Of a DNA stretch of 64,000 nucleotides, positions 11,441-21,669 are shown one piece after another. This DNA is from Cycas panzhihuaensis (lineage: Eukaryota; Cycadophyta), in contig CM041465.1 in NCBI GenBank assembly GCA_023213395.1, positions 121,713,741-121,777,740 of the forward strand, in the 5' to 3' direction. The notes under the pieces are model-generated. The model did no database searches, was not told the DNA's origin, and saw nothing but the letters and a program-made list of their open reading frames with translations. Position 1 is the stretch's first letter, and each line of letters starts with the position of its first letter. The translations under genes were made by a program, and so were the position numbers.

Positions 11441-12368
11441 ATGGCTGCCATACATATGCTTAATGCATGTACCATAAGGCTAGCGGGGCAATCAAATTAT
11501 CAAGAATGGAAAAGAATCACAAAGAATCTCTTGATAATGAATGAGTTCTGGGATATGTTTGGAAGAATCCCCATTCTTACACTTGTGGTTAATAATAATC
11601 AACCTGCACCTGTGGATGTTGGACTTGTTGCTGCATGGGAGGCCAAAGACGAAATTGCTTTGGCATTCATTCGTATGGTTGTGGACATAAATGTAGACCA
11701 AAATATTTCTTCTGCACAATCTTCTAAAGAAGCATGGGACACATTGTCCTCTTTGTATGAAAGGCGAGATGAAGTTCGCATTTTGATGATAAAAGCAAAA
11801 TTGTACTCCATCAAATTTGTAAAGCCGATGTCGGCATTCTTGTCCTCCATTAAGGAGGTTTGTAATGAATTAACTACTTTAGGTAGTTCAGCCACAAGAG
11901 ATGAAATCATAGCCTCCATCACAAAAGCATTACCAAAGGACTACAACGGCTTTATATCATCAACTACGAGATGGTTCACTAAGGGGATGACATTCAATCA
12001 ACTTGAAAGCTTATTGCTTCAAGAAGAACAAATTTATGCTAAGGATAATGAAGAACCATCTACAACGGTGCTTTCACAAAGAAAGGCAAAGGCAAATCAA
12101 AATTCAAAGCGCATTCACAAAGCGGTTTGGAAATATGAACATTGGATCTTCCAAGTCCAATGTCGTATGCCATTATTGTGGCATTCACGCCACATTGCAC
12201 CCGAGTGCGAAAGAAGCAAGCGGATCTTCAAGACAGCGAAGAGTGACCACGGTCAAAGACAACAACGGCGACATCGGTTTCAATAAAGGTTCCAATGATC
12301 GGATCGTGAGAATCCCCTCGACCAAATCGAGGTGCCTATCGAGGAGGTCCAAGAGGAGGGGTCAAAGA
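11441..12368 (+). pseudogene. Copia-C gag
   Basis: ATG at 11441 opens MAAIHMLNACTI, then SNYQEWKRITKNLL and AWDTLSSLYERRD, features of the copia gag (UBN2) domain. The main frame runs to 12286 but leaves the gag sequence at about 12105. The zinc knuckle is visible in another frame (CHYCGI near 12165), so single-base shifts interrupt the nucleocapsid. An Arg/Gly-rich stretch precedes the protease. Capsid formation from this copy alone is unlikely. Confidence 0.85.
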
Positions 12369-12369
12369 G

Positions 12370-13700
12370 GTGGCTACCGCTTATTATAATCGGTTTGTCA
12401 ATGAAGACAAACTACTTTGCGCATACCAATCATGCAACATTGACAACACTTGGATTGTCGATTCAGGAGCTTCTCGACATATGACAGGGAGTGAAGAACT
12501 CCTATGCAACATCAAGGAAGGTAAAGGTCAATCAGTGACCTTTGGAAGCTGAATCGCTTGAGATTTCAGGAATAGGCACCATAGCTCCTTTTCATTCTCC
12601 TCAAAATCCTTCCTCATCATTTCCCAACAGTGATGCCTACTTCATTCCTTCTATGGAGAAGAATCTGCTATCTGTTAGCCAGTTGAACAAGCAACACATG
12701 AGCGCACTATTTAAAAATGGGAAATGTATCATTTGTGACAAAGATGATCAGATCGTAGCTGTAGCCTACGAGGATCAAGGTCTTTACAAGTTAGATGCCA
12801 ATAACATTACTCTTGATTCTGCTTACTCTGGTTCCACATCTTTGTCAAAAATTCAGTTATGGCATCAACGTCTAGGACATTTAAGCCTAGACAATCTGAA
12901 GCAGATGATATACAAAAGCATGGTGTATGGGTTTCCAAAGATGTATGGTTCAAAATGTCTTTGCGAAGCTTGCATAATGGGGACACAAGATCGGCTGCCT
13001 TTTCCTAAAGGCAAAGGATGGCGTGCATCTTATCCTTTGCAATTAGTTCACTCAGACTTGTGTGGACCCATGTCCATCCAATCCTTTGGAGGAACATTGT
13101 ACTACATATCTTTTATTGATGACTTCTCTCACAAAGTCTGGGTCTACTTCCTAAAGCATAAATCAGAAGCCTTCTCCAATTTCAAAGAGTTCAAGGCGGA
13201 AGTAGAAAATGAATCTAGCTACTCAATTGGCACATTAAGGTCAGATAATGGAGGTGAATTCACTTCAAATGAATTCAACCAATTTTGCAAGGATAATGGA
13301 ATTCGGAGACAACTCACAGCTCCTCATACTCCTCAGCAAAATGGAGTCTCAGGAGGATGAATAGAACTTTGGCTAATAAAGCCAAAACAATGATGCATGC
13401 AAAAGGGCTTCCAAGAGCTTCTTGGGCGAAGCATTTCATCTGACCTATGTATGTGGCCAATCGAAGTCCTACAACAGCAGTCACCAATATCACACCTGAG
13501 GAGGCATGGTCTAGTAAGAAGCCAACTATCGGCCATTTGAGGACATTCGGGTGTACTGTGTATATGCACATACCAGATCAACAAAGAACAAAGTTGGACA
13601 AACATAGTCTCAAATGCATCTTTGTAGGATATGCAATCCATAGCAAAGCCTACAAGTTGTATGATCCATTGGGAGAAAAATGCATCTCTCAAGAGATGTA
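12370..13700 (+). pseudogene. Copia-C protease and integrase
   Basis: The protease active site DSGASRHMT is at 12460-12486. The frame shifts at about 12550 into 12542-13360. This carries LLSVSQLNKQ, the zinc region LWHQRLGHLSLDN with CEACIMG, the first Asp in HSDLCGPMS (about 13050) and the second in RSDNGGEFTS (about 13240). A one-base loss at about 13350 removes the catalytic Glu codon after NGVS. Integrase then resumes in 13447-13701 (RSPTTAV, LRTFGCTVYMHIP, LKCIFVGYA). At least four single-base shifts break the polyprotein. Confidence 0.9.
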
Positions 13701-13704
13701 ATCT

Positions 13705-15567
13705 TTGTTGAGGATGATCAAAAGAGTTGGATATGGCATCAATCCAACCCCCATTGACAAAGGGAAAAATATTGTTGAGGACTTCCCTTCCCTCAATCTT
13801 ACACACCATGTTCTTCATCCGCACCTCTCGTACCATCTACTTCATCTTCATCTCGCTCCACTTGAACCTTCCACTTCATCTTCTGCTGCTCCTCCACTTA
13901 AACCAGAAGATATTGAGGTTCATGCCACATCATTCGAAGTTACCTAAGTGGTACACTCAAGCAGTGCAGGATGGTCATATCATTGAAGGAAACGTCCCTC
14001 AAAGTATCGCCCACAAACAAACTTTGCACTTATGGCTGAAGTGCTTTCTATTGATGAGCCTACTACCTTTGCGAGAGGCTTCACAAAGTGATAGTTGGAA
14101 GAAAGCCATGGATGAGGAGATTCAATTCATTCACAAGAATGGTACTTGGGACTTGGTCGAATTGCCTCCACACAAGCAGGCAATCGGTTGTAAATGGGTC
14201 TACAAGACCAAATTCCATTCGATGGGACACTCAAGCGACATAAAGCAAGACTTGTAGCAAAGGGGTTTAAACAAAAGAAGGAATTGATTACGAGGAGACC
14301 TTTGCACTGTAGCAAACATGAACACCATCGGACTTCTCTTGGCCTTAGGCGCACAATGCAAATGGGTCAGATATCGGATGGACGTGAAGAGCGCCTTTCT
14401 CAGCGATCTTCAAGAGGAGGTATACTTGGAGCAACCTCCACGGTTACAAGGAACAAGGCAAGGAGCATTTAGTATGTCGCCTCAAGAAGGCTTTGTATGG
14501 CTTGAAGCAAGCTCCTAGGGCATGGTACGCAAAAATCGATGAATACTTTTTGAGACATGGGTTTCATCGATCCACATCTGATCTAAACTTGTACATCAAA
14601 CATGAACATCACCATGTCATTTATATTGCCTTGTATGTAGATGACTTAGTGATCACGGGTGACGACACTAAGCTCATCAATGTTCTCCAAGATGATTTGA
14701 AGAGAAGTTTTGAGATGGTGATCTTGGACTTCTCCATTATTTTCTAGGCTTTGAGGTATGGCAACAGCCAGGCTATATCTTTATTTCCCAAGCAAAATAT
14801 TCTTGGGACATCTTGCAGAGATTCGGGATCTTGTTGCAAGGCAGGCGCCTACACCCATGGAGAAACGGCACCAAGCTTTCTCTTAATGAGGAAGTGAACC
14901 GGTGATTCCACTCTTTATCGACAGTTGATTGGTAGCTTGATATATCTCACCAACACCGTCCGGACATTTCATTTGCGGTTGGGATTTGCTCTCGCTTCAT
15001 GTCTCAACCCAATCGGAAGCATTGGCGGTGAAAGAAAGCATACTCAAGTATATCAAAGGAACATTGCGGCTTGGACTTGAGTATGTACATAAGGAGAACT
15101 TCACTTTGGAGGGTTCTCCGATTACGATTAGGCGGGATGCCGGGATAGCGGAAATCTACCTCGGGTTCTTGTTTTACCCTTGGTTCAAGAATTTGTTTCA
15201 TGGAGTTGCAAGAAGCAACCAAATGTTACCTTGTCCTCCAGGCGAATACAAAGGCTGCGGTCGGTATGACTTGTGAGGCTATCCGGCTTCACGGATTCTT
15301 GGTGAGCTTGGGTTTCGGTTGACAGCCGACCTTCATTGTGACAATCAGTGTCCTCAAGCTAACTAAGAATCCTGTTTTCCACGCAGACCAAGCATATTGA
15401 AGTTCACCACCATTTCATCGAGGGAGCATGTACACGGTGGTGAGATCACACTTCAATATCGACCAACGAGCAATAGGCGGCGGAATATCTTTACCAAGCC
15501 ACTTGGTAGAGACAAATTTGTAAAATTTAGAGATGGTCTTGGTGTCAGGCTTAACATTGTAAGCGAT
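13705..15567 (+). pseudogene. Copia-C reverse transcriptase and RNase H
   Basis: After a Ser/Pro-rich linker (13720-13930), RT shows NGTWDLVELP (14139), KARLVAKGF in 14194-14472, and YRMDVKSAFLSDLQEEVYLEQPP (starting about 14371) with one codon lost. Next come YGLKQAPRAWYAKIDEYF (14493-14550) and the catalytic YVDDLVITGDD (14634-14666). RNase H is scattered over 14750-15500: SILKYIKGTLRLGLEY, then the tail near 15420-15540. Frameshifts occur roughly every 100-200 bases from 14200 on, denser than in gag. Confidence 0.85.
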
Positions 15568-15574
15568 GAGGGGG

Positions 15575-16096
15575 TGTTAAACCTTATGTTTAAATGTTAA
15601 GTTAATGTACTTTATTTTTCATGTAATATATGCACTTTTTACTTTAGGGTGACTTATCACTTAAGTGATAAAGTGCACACCCACATTCTTTCTAGTGACA
15701 CAACGTTGTCACTAAAGGGTCAAATGGACCCTCATGCACTTTTGCTCACATGAGAGCCCAAAAGGACACATGTCCAACATGCAAGGCATGTATCTTGGAT
15801 GTTTGACACTTGTCAAACATCCAAGGCCTTAGGTCTCTCATTTCACTCTATATAATGAGACCTCTCCTCATTGTCTCACACAAGAGTTGGAGTTGTATTG
15901 TCATGCTATCAGTTTGCTAATCAAACTGTTTCTTCTTGGGAGGTTGGACCAATTCCAACTCCACACATTGGGTATCATTTTCTCTTGCTCGTATTTCTCT
16001 TTATGTTCTTTATGCTTTCATGCTTTCATGCATTTGTAGTATTGTGCTTGTACTTTTGATCTTGGGACTAATGTGGCCTAATGCCCATTTTTCACA
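15575..16096 (+). repeat. Copia-C 3' LTR with polypurine tract
   Basis: 522 bp, the same ends as the 5' LTR. The tract GAGGGGG at 15568-15574 immediately precedes it and would prime plus-strand synthesis. The sequence after it, TGTTG, is the right half of the target duplication. Confidence 0.95.
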
Positions 16097-16136
16097 TGTT
16101 GCTCTTTTGTTATGCTTTCCTCCTCCTATCATCACT

Positions 16137-16610
16137 TGTAACGATTCTCTCACCAAAATATCAGAAATAAGGTAGAACAGAGCTCAATTTCACAAATAAT
16201 AGAACACAAACTGGCAATTATATATACAAGGGTACAATATATATGAATATCTCCAAATATAAATCAATTACAAGTGCCAAAAGTGAGGCCAAATAGATAC
16301 AAAAGTACAAATAGAAGTTCTAGAATTACCAACACAACTTGCAATAGTCATCAAGCCCTTCGAGGCAGGGATCCTCCTCAGAAATGCAGCCCTAGGGCCA
16401 AAAATCTGTAGTAGCCCTAAAACCGAAATTGAGAAGGAATACTTCACAAAATGATGATGATGAATGACCTCAAAGATCCCTATTTATAGGCGCTCAAACT
16501 GGGACTTAATGAGGTCGGCCAGAATAGGGAGAAATGTGCCTAGAATTTTTTCTAGAAGTCGGCCACAACAAGTATAGAGAGGTCAGACAGACTCTAAAGG
16601 GGTTGCTTCA
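16137..16610 (-). repeat. Gypsy-D 3' LTR
   Basis: 474 bp; on the plus strand TGTAACGATT to TTGCTTCA. A minus-strand TATAAATA lies at 16491-16498. The polypurine tract (plus strand CCCCCCC) is at about 16614-16620, just inside the element. Confidence 0.9.
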
Positions 16611-16639
16611 AGTCCCCCCCTTGAAACTATACTTTGCCC

Positions 16640-17890
16640 TCAAAGCACTAGTAAGTTCGGAAATTGCTTTATCCGTTCGTTGTTTTTCCACATGGCATCT
16701 TCGTCATCTAGGTTTTTCCATTTTTTCCATTTGATCAAGTGTTCTTTGATTTGTTTGGATTTGAGGGATCTGGTTCGGGTTTGCAGGATTCCTTCTAGTT
16801 CCAGTGTCATTTTTCCTTCTTTGTTGAGCTCCAGGATGTTGGACTGACGTACTATTTTATCCCCAACTTATTTTTTTAGACAGGAAACATGAAAGACATT
16901 ATGGATTTTTTCACCTTTTGGGAGCCTTAACTGATACACAACTTCACCTATTTTGGCAGTGATTTTGTATGGCCCAAAATACCTAGGTGCAGGCTTTTGG
17001 TTGCTTGTTTTCTATAAGAAACCTGTTTGTATGGTTGTAGACACAAACAGACCCAGTCGCCTACTTCGAATTGTCTTTTAGAGCGCTTTAAATCAAATTG
17101 TTGCTTCGTCCTATTTTGTGCCATTGCTAAATTATCTTTCAATCTGCTGATGGTTTCATCTACTTGCTTTTGATGTTCCTGAACTGCCTGGACTTGTGAT
17201 GGTCTATTCCAAGTTAATAAAGACGGTGGTTGGTATCCATATAAGGCCTGGAATGGCATCATCTTTGTTGAGGAGTGGTAGGTGCTGTTGTACCACCATT
17301 TTGCTAAGTGCAACAATCGATGCCATTGTTTTTGTCTGTCTGAGCAGAAGTTCCTCAAGTATCCTTCTAGGAATTTATTCACAATTTCCGTTTGCCCATC
17401 TGTTTGTGGGTGATACGTTGTGCTCATCCTAAATTTTGTACCGGTGATTTTGAAGAGATCTTGCCAAAATTTACTAGTAAACTTTGGCTCACAGTCATTT
17501 ACAATTGCCTTTGGAAAACCATGTAGATGATGGATCCCCTTCATGTATAGTTCTGCAACTTTGTTGGATTTAGCTATTGATCTCAACCCTTTGAAGTGGC
17601 CATATTTAGTTAGAGGATCTACTATGACCAAAATTGCATCCTTCCCTTCTGAACAAGGTAATCCTGTTATGAAGTTCGTAGATATTTCGTCCCATTTTTG
17701 TTCTGGAATTGGTAATGGCTGGAGTAACCCTAGCATTTTTATGCATTCGATCTTGTTCCTCTGACAGGTATCGCATTCTGTCACAAACTTCTGAACATCT
17801 GTTTTTAATCCTTTCCAATAAAAGGAAGCTCTTACCTTTCTATATTATTTGTCGATTCCCGTGTGGCCTGCTACAAGTGTAGAGTGAGCT
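16640..17890 (-). pseudogene. Gypsy-D integrase with C-terminal chromodomain
   Basis: The integrase core runs 17784 to 16948. The first catalytic position reads Asn instead of Asp (ISTNFITGLP, about 17670), the second Asp is kept in VNDCEPKFTSKFW, and Glu is kept in HPQTDGQTEIVNK. The zinc region lies before it, with CDTCQRNK surviving. The chromodomain is at about 16655-16760 and shows HLIKWKKWKNLDDEDAMW, typical of the methyl-histone-reader fold used by chromoviruses to target chromatin. A frameshift near 16948 separates core and chromodomain. Confidence 0.9.
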
Positions 17891-17980
17891 TTCTACAATA
17901 CTATCTCTTTCAGCGCAGATTTTCTTGGAATGCAGATCTTTCCCTTCCTGAGTATTATTCCTTGTTGTATCTCATACAAG

Positions 17981-19455
17981 TCAATTTTTATCCTTGCTTG
18001 TTTTATCCATCAACTGCTTGTATTTTGGATCGTTGTTATACTCCTTTCTTAGTGTCTCATGCCATTCCAGGGTAACCATTGATATTGTCTGTAATGCTAG
18101 TTGCTCATGAGATTCCTCTGGGATCCTTGAAAGGGCATTTGCTATGACATTTTCTTTGCCCTTTTTGTACACGATAGTAAAATCAAATGACTGTAATTTG
18201 TTCAACCACTTTTGTTGTTCGTCTGATTGGCTTAAGAAGTACTTGAGGCTGTCATGATCCATTCATACCTGAAATGGGCTCCCAAGCAAATATTGTCTCC
18301 ACTGATGGATTTCCTGCATTATAGCTAGCATCTCCTTGTCGTAAATGGGTTTTAACTTTTCTCTGTTGTTCAACTTCCTATTTTTGTATGTTATAGGTCT
18401 TTCATCTTGTAATAAGATGGATCCTATGCCAAACCTTGATGCATCGCATTCCAAAGTGAATGGTTTAGAAAAATCTGGAATTGCTAGGACTGGAGCTCTT
18501 ATCATTGTGCCCTTTAGTTCTTCAAAAGCATTGTTGGCCATTGAATTCCATGTAAATGCGTCCCTCTTAGTTAGGTTCGTAAGTGGGGCTACTATGTTGG
18601 TGTATCCTTTTATGAATTTCCTAAGGTATCCTGCTGCTCCCAGGAAACAGCGAACTCCCGTGACATTCTTTAGTGTTGGCCAATTTACTATCGCCTGGAC
18701 CTTCTTAGGATCAACTTTGATTCCTTCTGGAGTAATTATATGACCGAGGTATTCCAGTTCCTGTTGGCCAAAAGAGCATTTTTTCTTGTTTGCAAAGAAT
18801 AATCTATTTGCTGAAATTTCCAAGACTAATCGAAGATGCGCCAAATGCTCACTCTAGGTTTTGTTGTAAATCAGAATGTCATAAAAAAATATTAGTGTAA
18901 ATTTCCTTAAGAATTCCTTGATTGTCGAATTCATGGTGGCCTGGAATGTTGCTAGAGTGTTGGTCAATCCAAAAAGCATCACTTTGAATTCGAATAGCCC
19001 TTCATGCGTTTGAAAGGTCGTTTTCTGAACATCTTCTTCTTTTATCTGGATTTGGTGGTAACCTGATCGAAGGTCGATCTTGGAGAATATTTTGCCCCCT
19101 ATATCTTGTCTAGCAAGTCATTGATTTTGGGGATAGGATATCTATTCTTTATAGTTAACTTATTTAGTTCTTTGTAATCCACACACATCTTGACTATTCC
19201 ATCCTTCTTGGGGTTGATTACCACTCAGGATGCAAATGGACTTATACTACTTTGAATGTGGCCTTGTGAAAATAATTCTTTTGTTATGTTTATGATCTCC
19301 TTCCTCGTGTGGTATGGGTGCCTGTATGGCCTTATGTTGACCAGTGTGGCACATGGGACTAAATCAAAAGCATGTTGGGTTTCTCTCACTGGGGGTAACC
19401 CTTTCGGCTCTTCAAATACTTGTTTATAGCCATCCAAGATGTGCTGGATCTCCAT
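17981..19455 (-). pseudogene. Gypsy-D reverse transcriptase and RNase H
   Basis: RT starts in 19455-19225 (VFEEPKGLPP, then RPYRHPYHTRKEI). It passes through a stop and [17 protein letters not shown] near 19190. The catalytic box near 18880-18900 reads FFYDIL where FFDDIL is expected, so one Asp is lost. RT ends in 18844-18263 with LEYLGHIITPEGI. The RNase H domain carries LECDASRFGIG and DKEMLAIMQ, and continues in 17981-18262 with DHDSLKYFL and ENVIANALSR. Shifts and stops occur between 18845 and 19225. Confidence 0.9.
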
Positions 19456-19512
19456 TGGTATTTCTTAGATTTCGACTTTGTGGCATGTAACCATGTATGT
19501 GGGAGCTTTCTT

Positions 19513-21080
19513 TCACATGATCTTCTCCAATCTATGGGAAGACACTAGTTGCATTGGTGGATTTTTTGGTCCACGTAATATGTATTTTGTGCCATTTATT
19601 TGGAAGCACATAACCCTAGTCATATAGTTGGTGACTGTATTCCCTAATGTTTGAAACCACTGTACCCCTAGAACAACATCGACTCCACCTATCTGCATTG
19701 CAAACATATTGGAATTCAAAGGGTACTCACCGATTTTCAAGTTGATGTTTTTGCAAAATCCACCGCAAGGCACTATTTTTTCGTTCGCAATTGATATTTG
19801 GAAGATTTTCAATGGCTCCACCTTTATTCATAGCTTCTGGGCTGTGGATCTATTAATAAAGTTGTGGGTGCTCCCACTATCCACCAGGACTGCTATTGGA
19901 GCTCCTTTCAGCATCCCTTCAAAACGTAATGTCTGAAGAACTATACTTTGTCCTATTATGGCTTGCAAAGAGATCTGAACATTCTCTGTATCGACTTCAT
20001 ATAATTCATCCAACTCAGCTTCGATTTGTTCATTATTGTCTTCCTGATCTGGGACTACGTCTTCTTCCACTTATTCTAGTATCTCTAATTCTTCGTTATT
20101 TAACATGAATACCTTTTTTCCCAGACACTGGTGTTCTCGGTTCCATTTTCCTCTGCATTTGAAACAGGGACCTTTCTTTATGTGTTCTTCTAGTGTAGGA
20201 TTTTTCGTCATACTCTTGATTGCAAGAGGAGCATCCGACTTAACTTCTAACCTGTTCCAGTTTGCGTTAGGTGGTGATGCAAATTTTGTTCTGCGCACAT
20301 AGGTTGGCCTGGTTTCTTTGAGTTCAGCTTCAACACATCTAGCATGCTTTATGATTTCTTCCAATGCTCTGTGTTGTTGGGCTAATATGCAAAATCTTAT
20401 GGGTGCCTTAAGACCACTTATATAGGTCTCCCTGAGATATTCCTAGGGGATGCTTGATGTAATCATGCATTGTAGCATCTGAAATTGTTCTGTGTATTCT
20501 CAAACTGATCCGGTCTACTGTAGCCTTATCAATTGAGTGAAATAATCCATGGCCCATGAATCTTCATATTGATTGATAATAGCCATTCATAAGTTTCTCC
20601 ACTCTTGTTGTTGTGGTCCTTGCATCTTTTTCCACCAATAATACCAATTTAAGGCTCGTCCATAAAGATGTAGAGAGGCGATGGGAACCATATTTGCCTC
20701 TGGCGTTTGGTTTATTGCGAAATATGTTTCCATCTAGAGTAACCATGCCCTTATGTCATGTGTCTTTTCTGGATCAAACTTTTCTAGTGAAATCTTTGTG
20801 TTTGTTGGAATTCCTTGTGATTTTATGTTCCTTCGCTAAAATATAAATCCTTCTTTAAACCTACATTCCTGGTTCCCTTGGTCTATGTCTTGATTTGAAA
20901 CCAATTTTGTTCTATTTTAGGATGGGTTATCTCTTGCTTTTCTAACCTCCCATTAAGGTTCTTGATTTGTTGTATGAGTTCCTGCATGACCGCTATCATA
21001 GTCTCTGCCATTTGTTCCTCTGCTTCTTGGGATCTCGGCATTTTGCTTGGCAGTTTGACCTTCCTAGATCTTAATTTCAT
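19513..21080 (-). pseudogene. Gypsy-D gag and protease
   Basis: The ATG at 21080 opens a basic N-terminus followed by a short coiled-coil-like stretch (MQELIQQIKNLNGRLEKQE). The gag core (20746-20564) is frameshifted. A CCHC-type knuckle CFKCRGKWNREHQC lies in 20364-20071. The protease follows in 20070-19828 with the active site VDSGSTHNFI and continues in 19821-19513 (VVLGVQWFQTLG). The spacing is usual for plant chromoviruses. Confidence 0.85.
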
Positions 21081-21175
21081 TTGGATCCTTTCAAAATTTT
21101 TACAGTGGGAGGGCAGGTCAAAATTTTGCTTCCCCTTGGCCTAAATATTTTCTTAAAATCCCTCTTTGAAATGAA

Positions 21176-21187
21176 GCTCTGATACCA
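21176..21187 (-). other. Gypsy-D primer binding site
   Basis: The plus strand reads GCTCTGATACCA, the reverse complement of TGGTATCAGAGC (initiator tRNA-Met primer). It lies two bases inside the 5' LTR. Confidence 0.9.
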
Positions 21188-21189
21188 CT

Positions 21190-21664
21190 TGTAATGATTC
21201 TCTCACCAAAATACCAGAAATAAGGTAGAACAGAGCTTAATTTCACAAATAATAGAACACAAACTGGCAATTATGTATACAAGGGCACAATATATATTAA
21301 TATCTCCAAATATAAATCAATTACAAGTGCCAAAAAAGAGGCCAAATAGATACAAAAGTACAAATAGAAGTTCCAGAATTACCAACATAACTTGCAATAG
21401 TCACCAAGCCCTTCGAGGCAGGGATCCTCCTCAGAAATGCAACCCTAAGGCCGAAAATTTGCAGCAGCCCTAAAGCCGAAATTGAGAAGGAATACTTCAC
21501 AAAATGATGATGATGAATGACCTTAAAGATTCCTATTTATAGGGCGCTCAAACTTGGACTTAATGAGGTCAGTCAGAATAGGGAGAGATGCGCCCAAAAT
21601 TTCTCCTAGAAGTCGGCCACAGCAAGTACCTAGAGGTCGGCCAGACTCTAAAGGGGTCGCTTCA
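21190..21664 (-). repeat. Gypsy-D 5' LTR
   Basis: 475 bp, TGTAATGATT to TCGCTTCA on the plus strand. The minus-strand TATA-like TATAAATAG is at about 21534-21542. It pairs with 16137-16610. Confidence 0.9.
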
Positions 21665-21669
21665 TCACT

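Larger units (their letters stand above)
8814..16096 (+). mobile_element. Copia-C: complete copia element with near-identical LTRs
   Basis: Two LTRs (8814-9337 and 15575-16096) are flanked by a perfect five-base target duplication TGTTG (8809-8813 and 16097-16101). A canonical primer site follows the 5' LTR and a purine tract precedes the 3' LTR. By eye the LTRs differ at about five substitutions and two single-base indels over about 522 bp, close to 1%, so insertion is recent relative to its neighbours. Gag, protease, integrase, RT and RNase H are all present in copia order but broken by many single-base shifts. It landed 38 bp after the end of its relative Copia-B. Confidence 0.95.
16137..21664 (-). 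mobile_element. Gypsy-D: complete chromovirus (Ty3/gypsy), reverse orientation
   Basis: LTRs at 16137-16610 and 21190-21664 are flanked by TCACT (16132-16136 and 21665-21669). Read on the minus strand the order is gag, protease, RT, RNase H, integrase, chromodomain, which marks a chromovirus. The primer site is next to the right LTR and the purine tract (CCCCCCC on the plus strand) next to the left one. The LTRs differ at roughly 35 of 475 positions, nearly all transitions, about 7%. Frames are interrupted, so the copy looks inactive. Confidence 0.95.

Noticed and set aside
13333-13836. 167-codon minus-strand open frame
   Set aside because: It is antisense to the Copia-C integrase, whose motifs read clearly on the plus strand; it shows no domain of its own.
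18345-18743. 132-codon plus-strand open frame
   Set aside because: Antisense to the Gypsy-D RT/RNase H frame.
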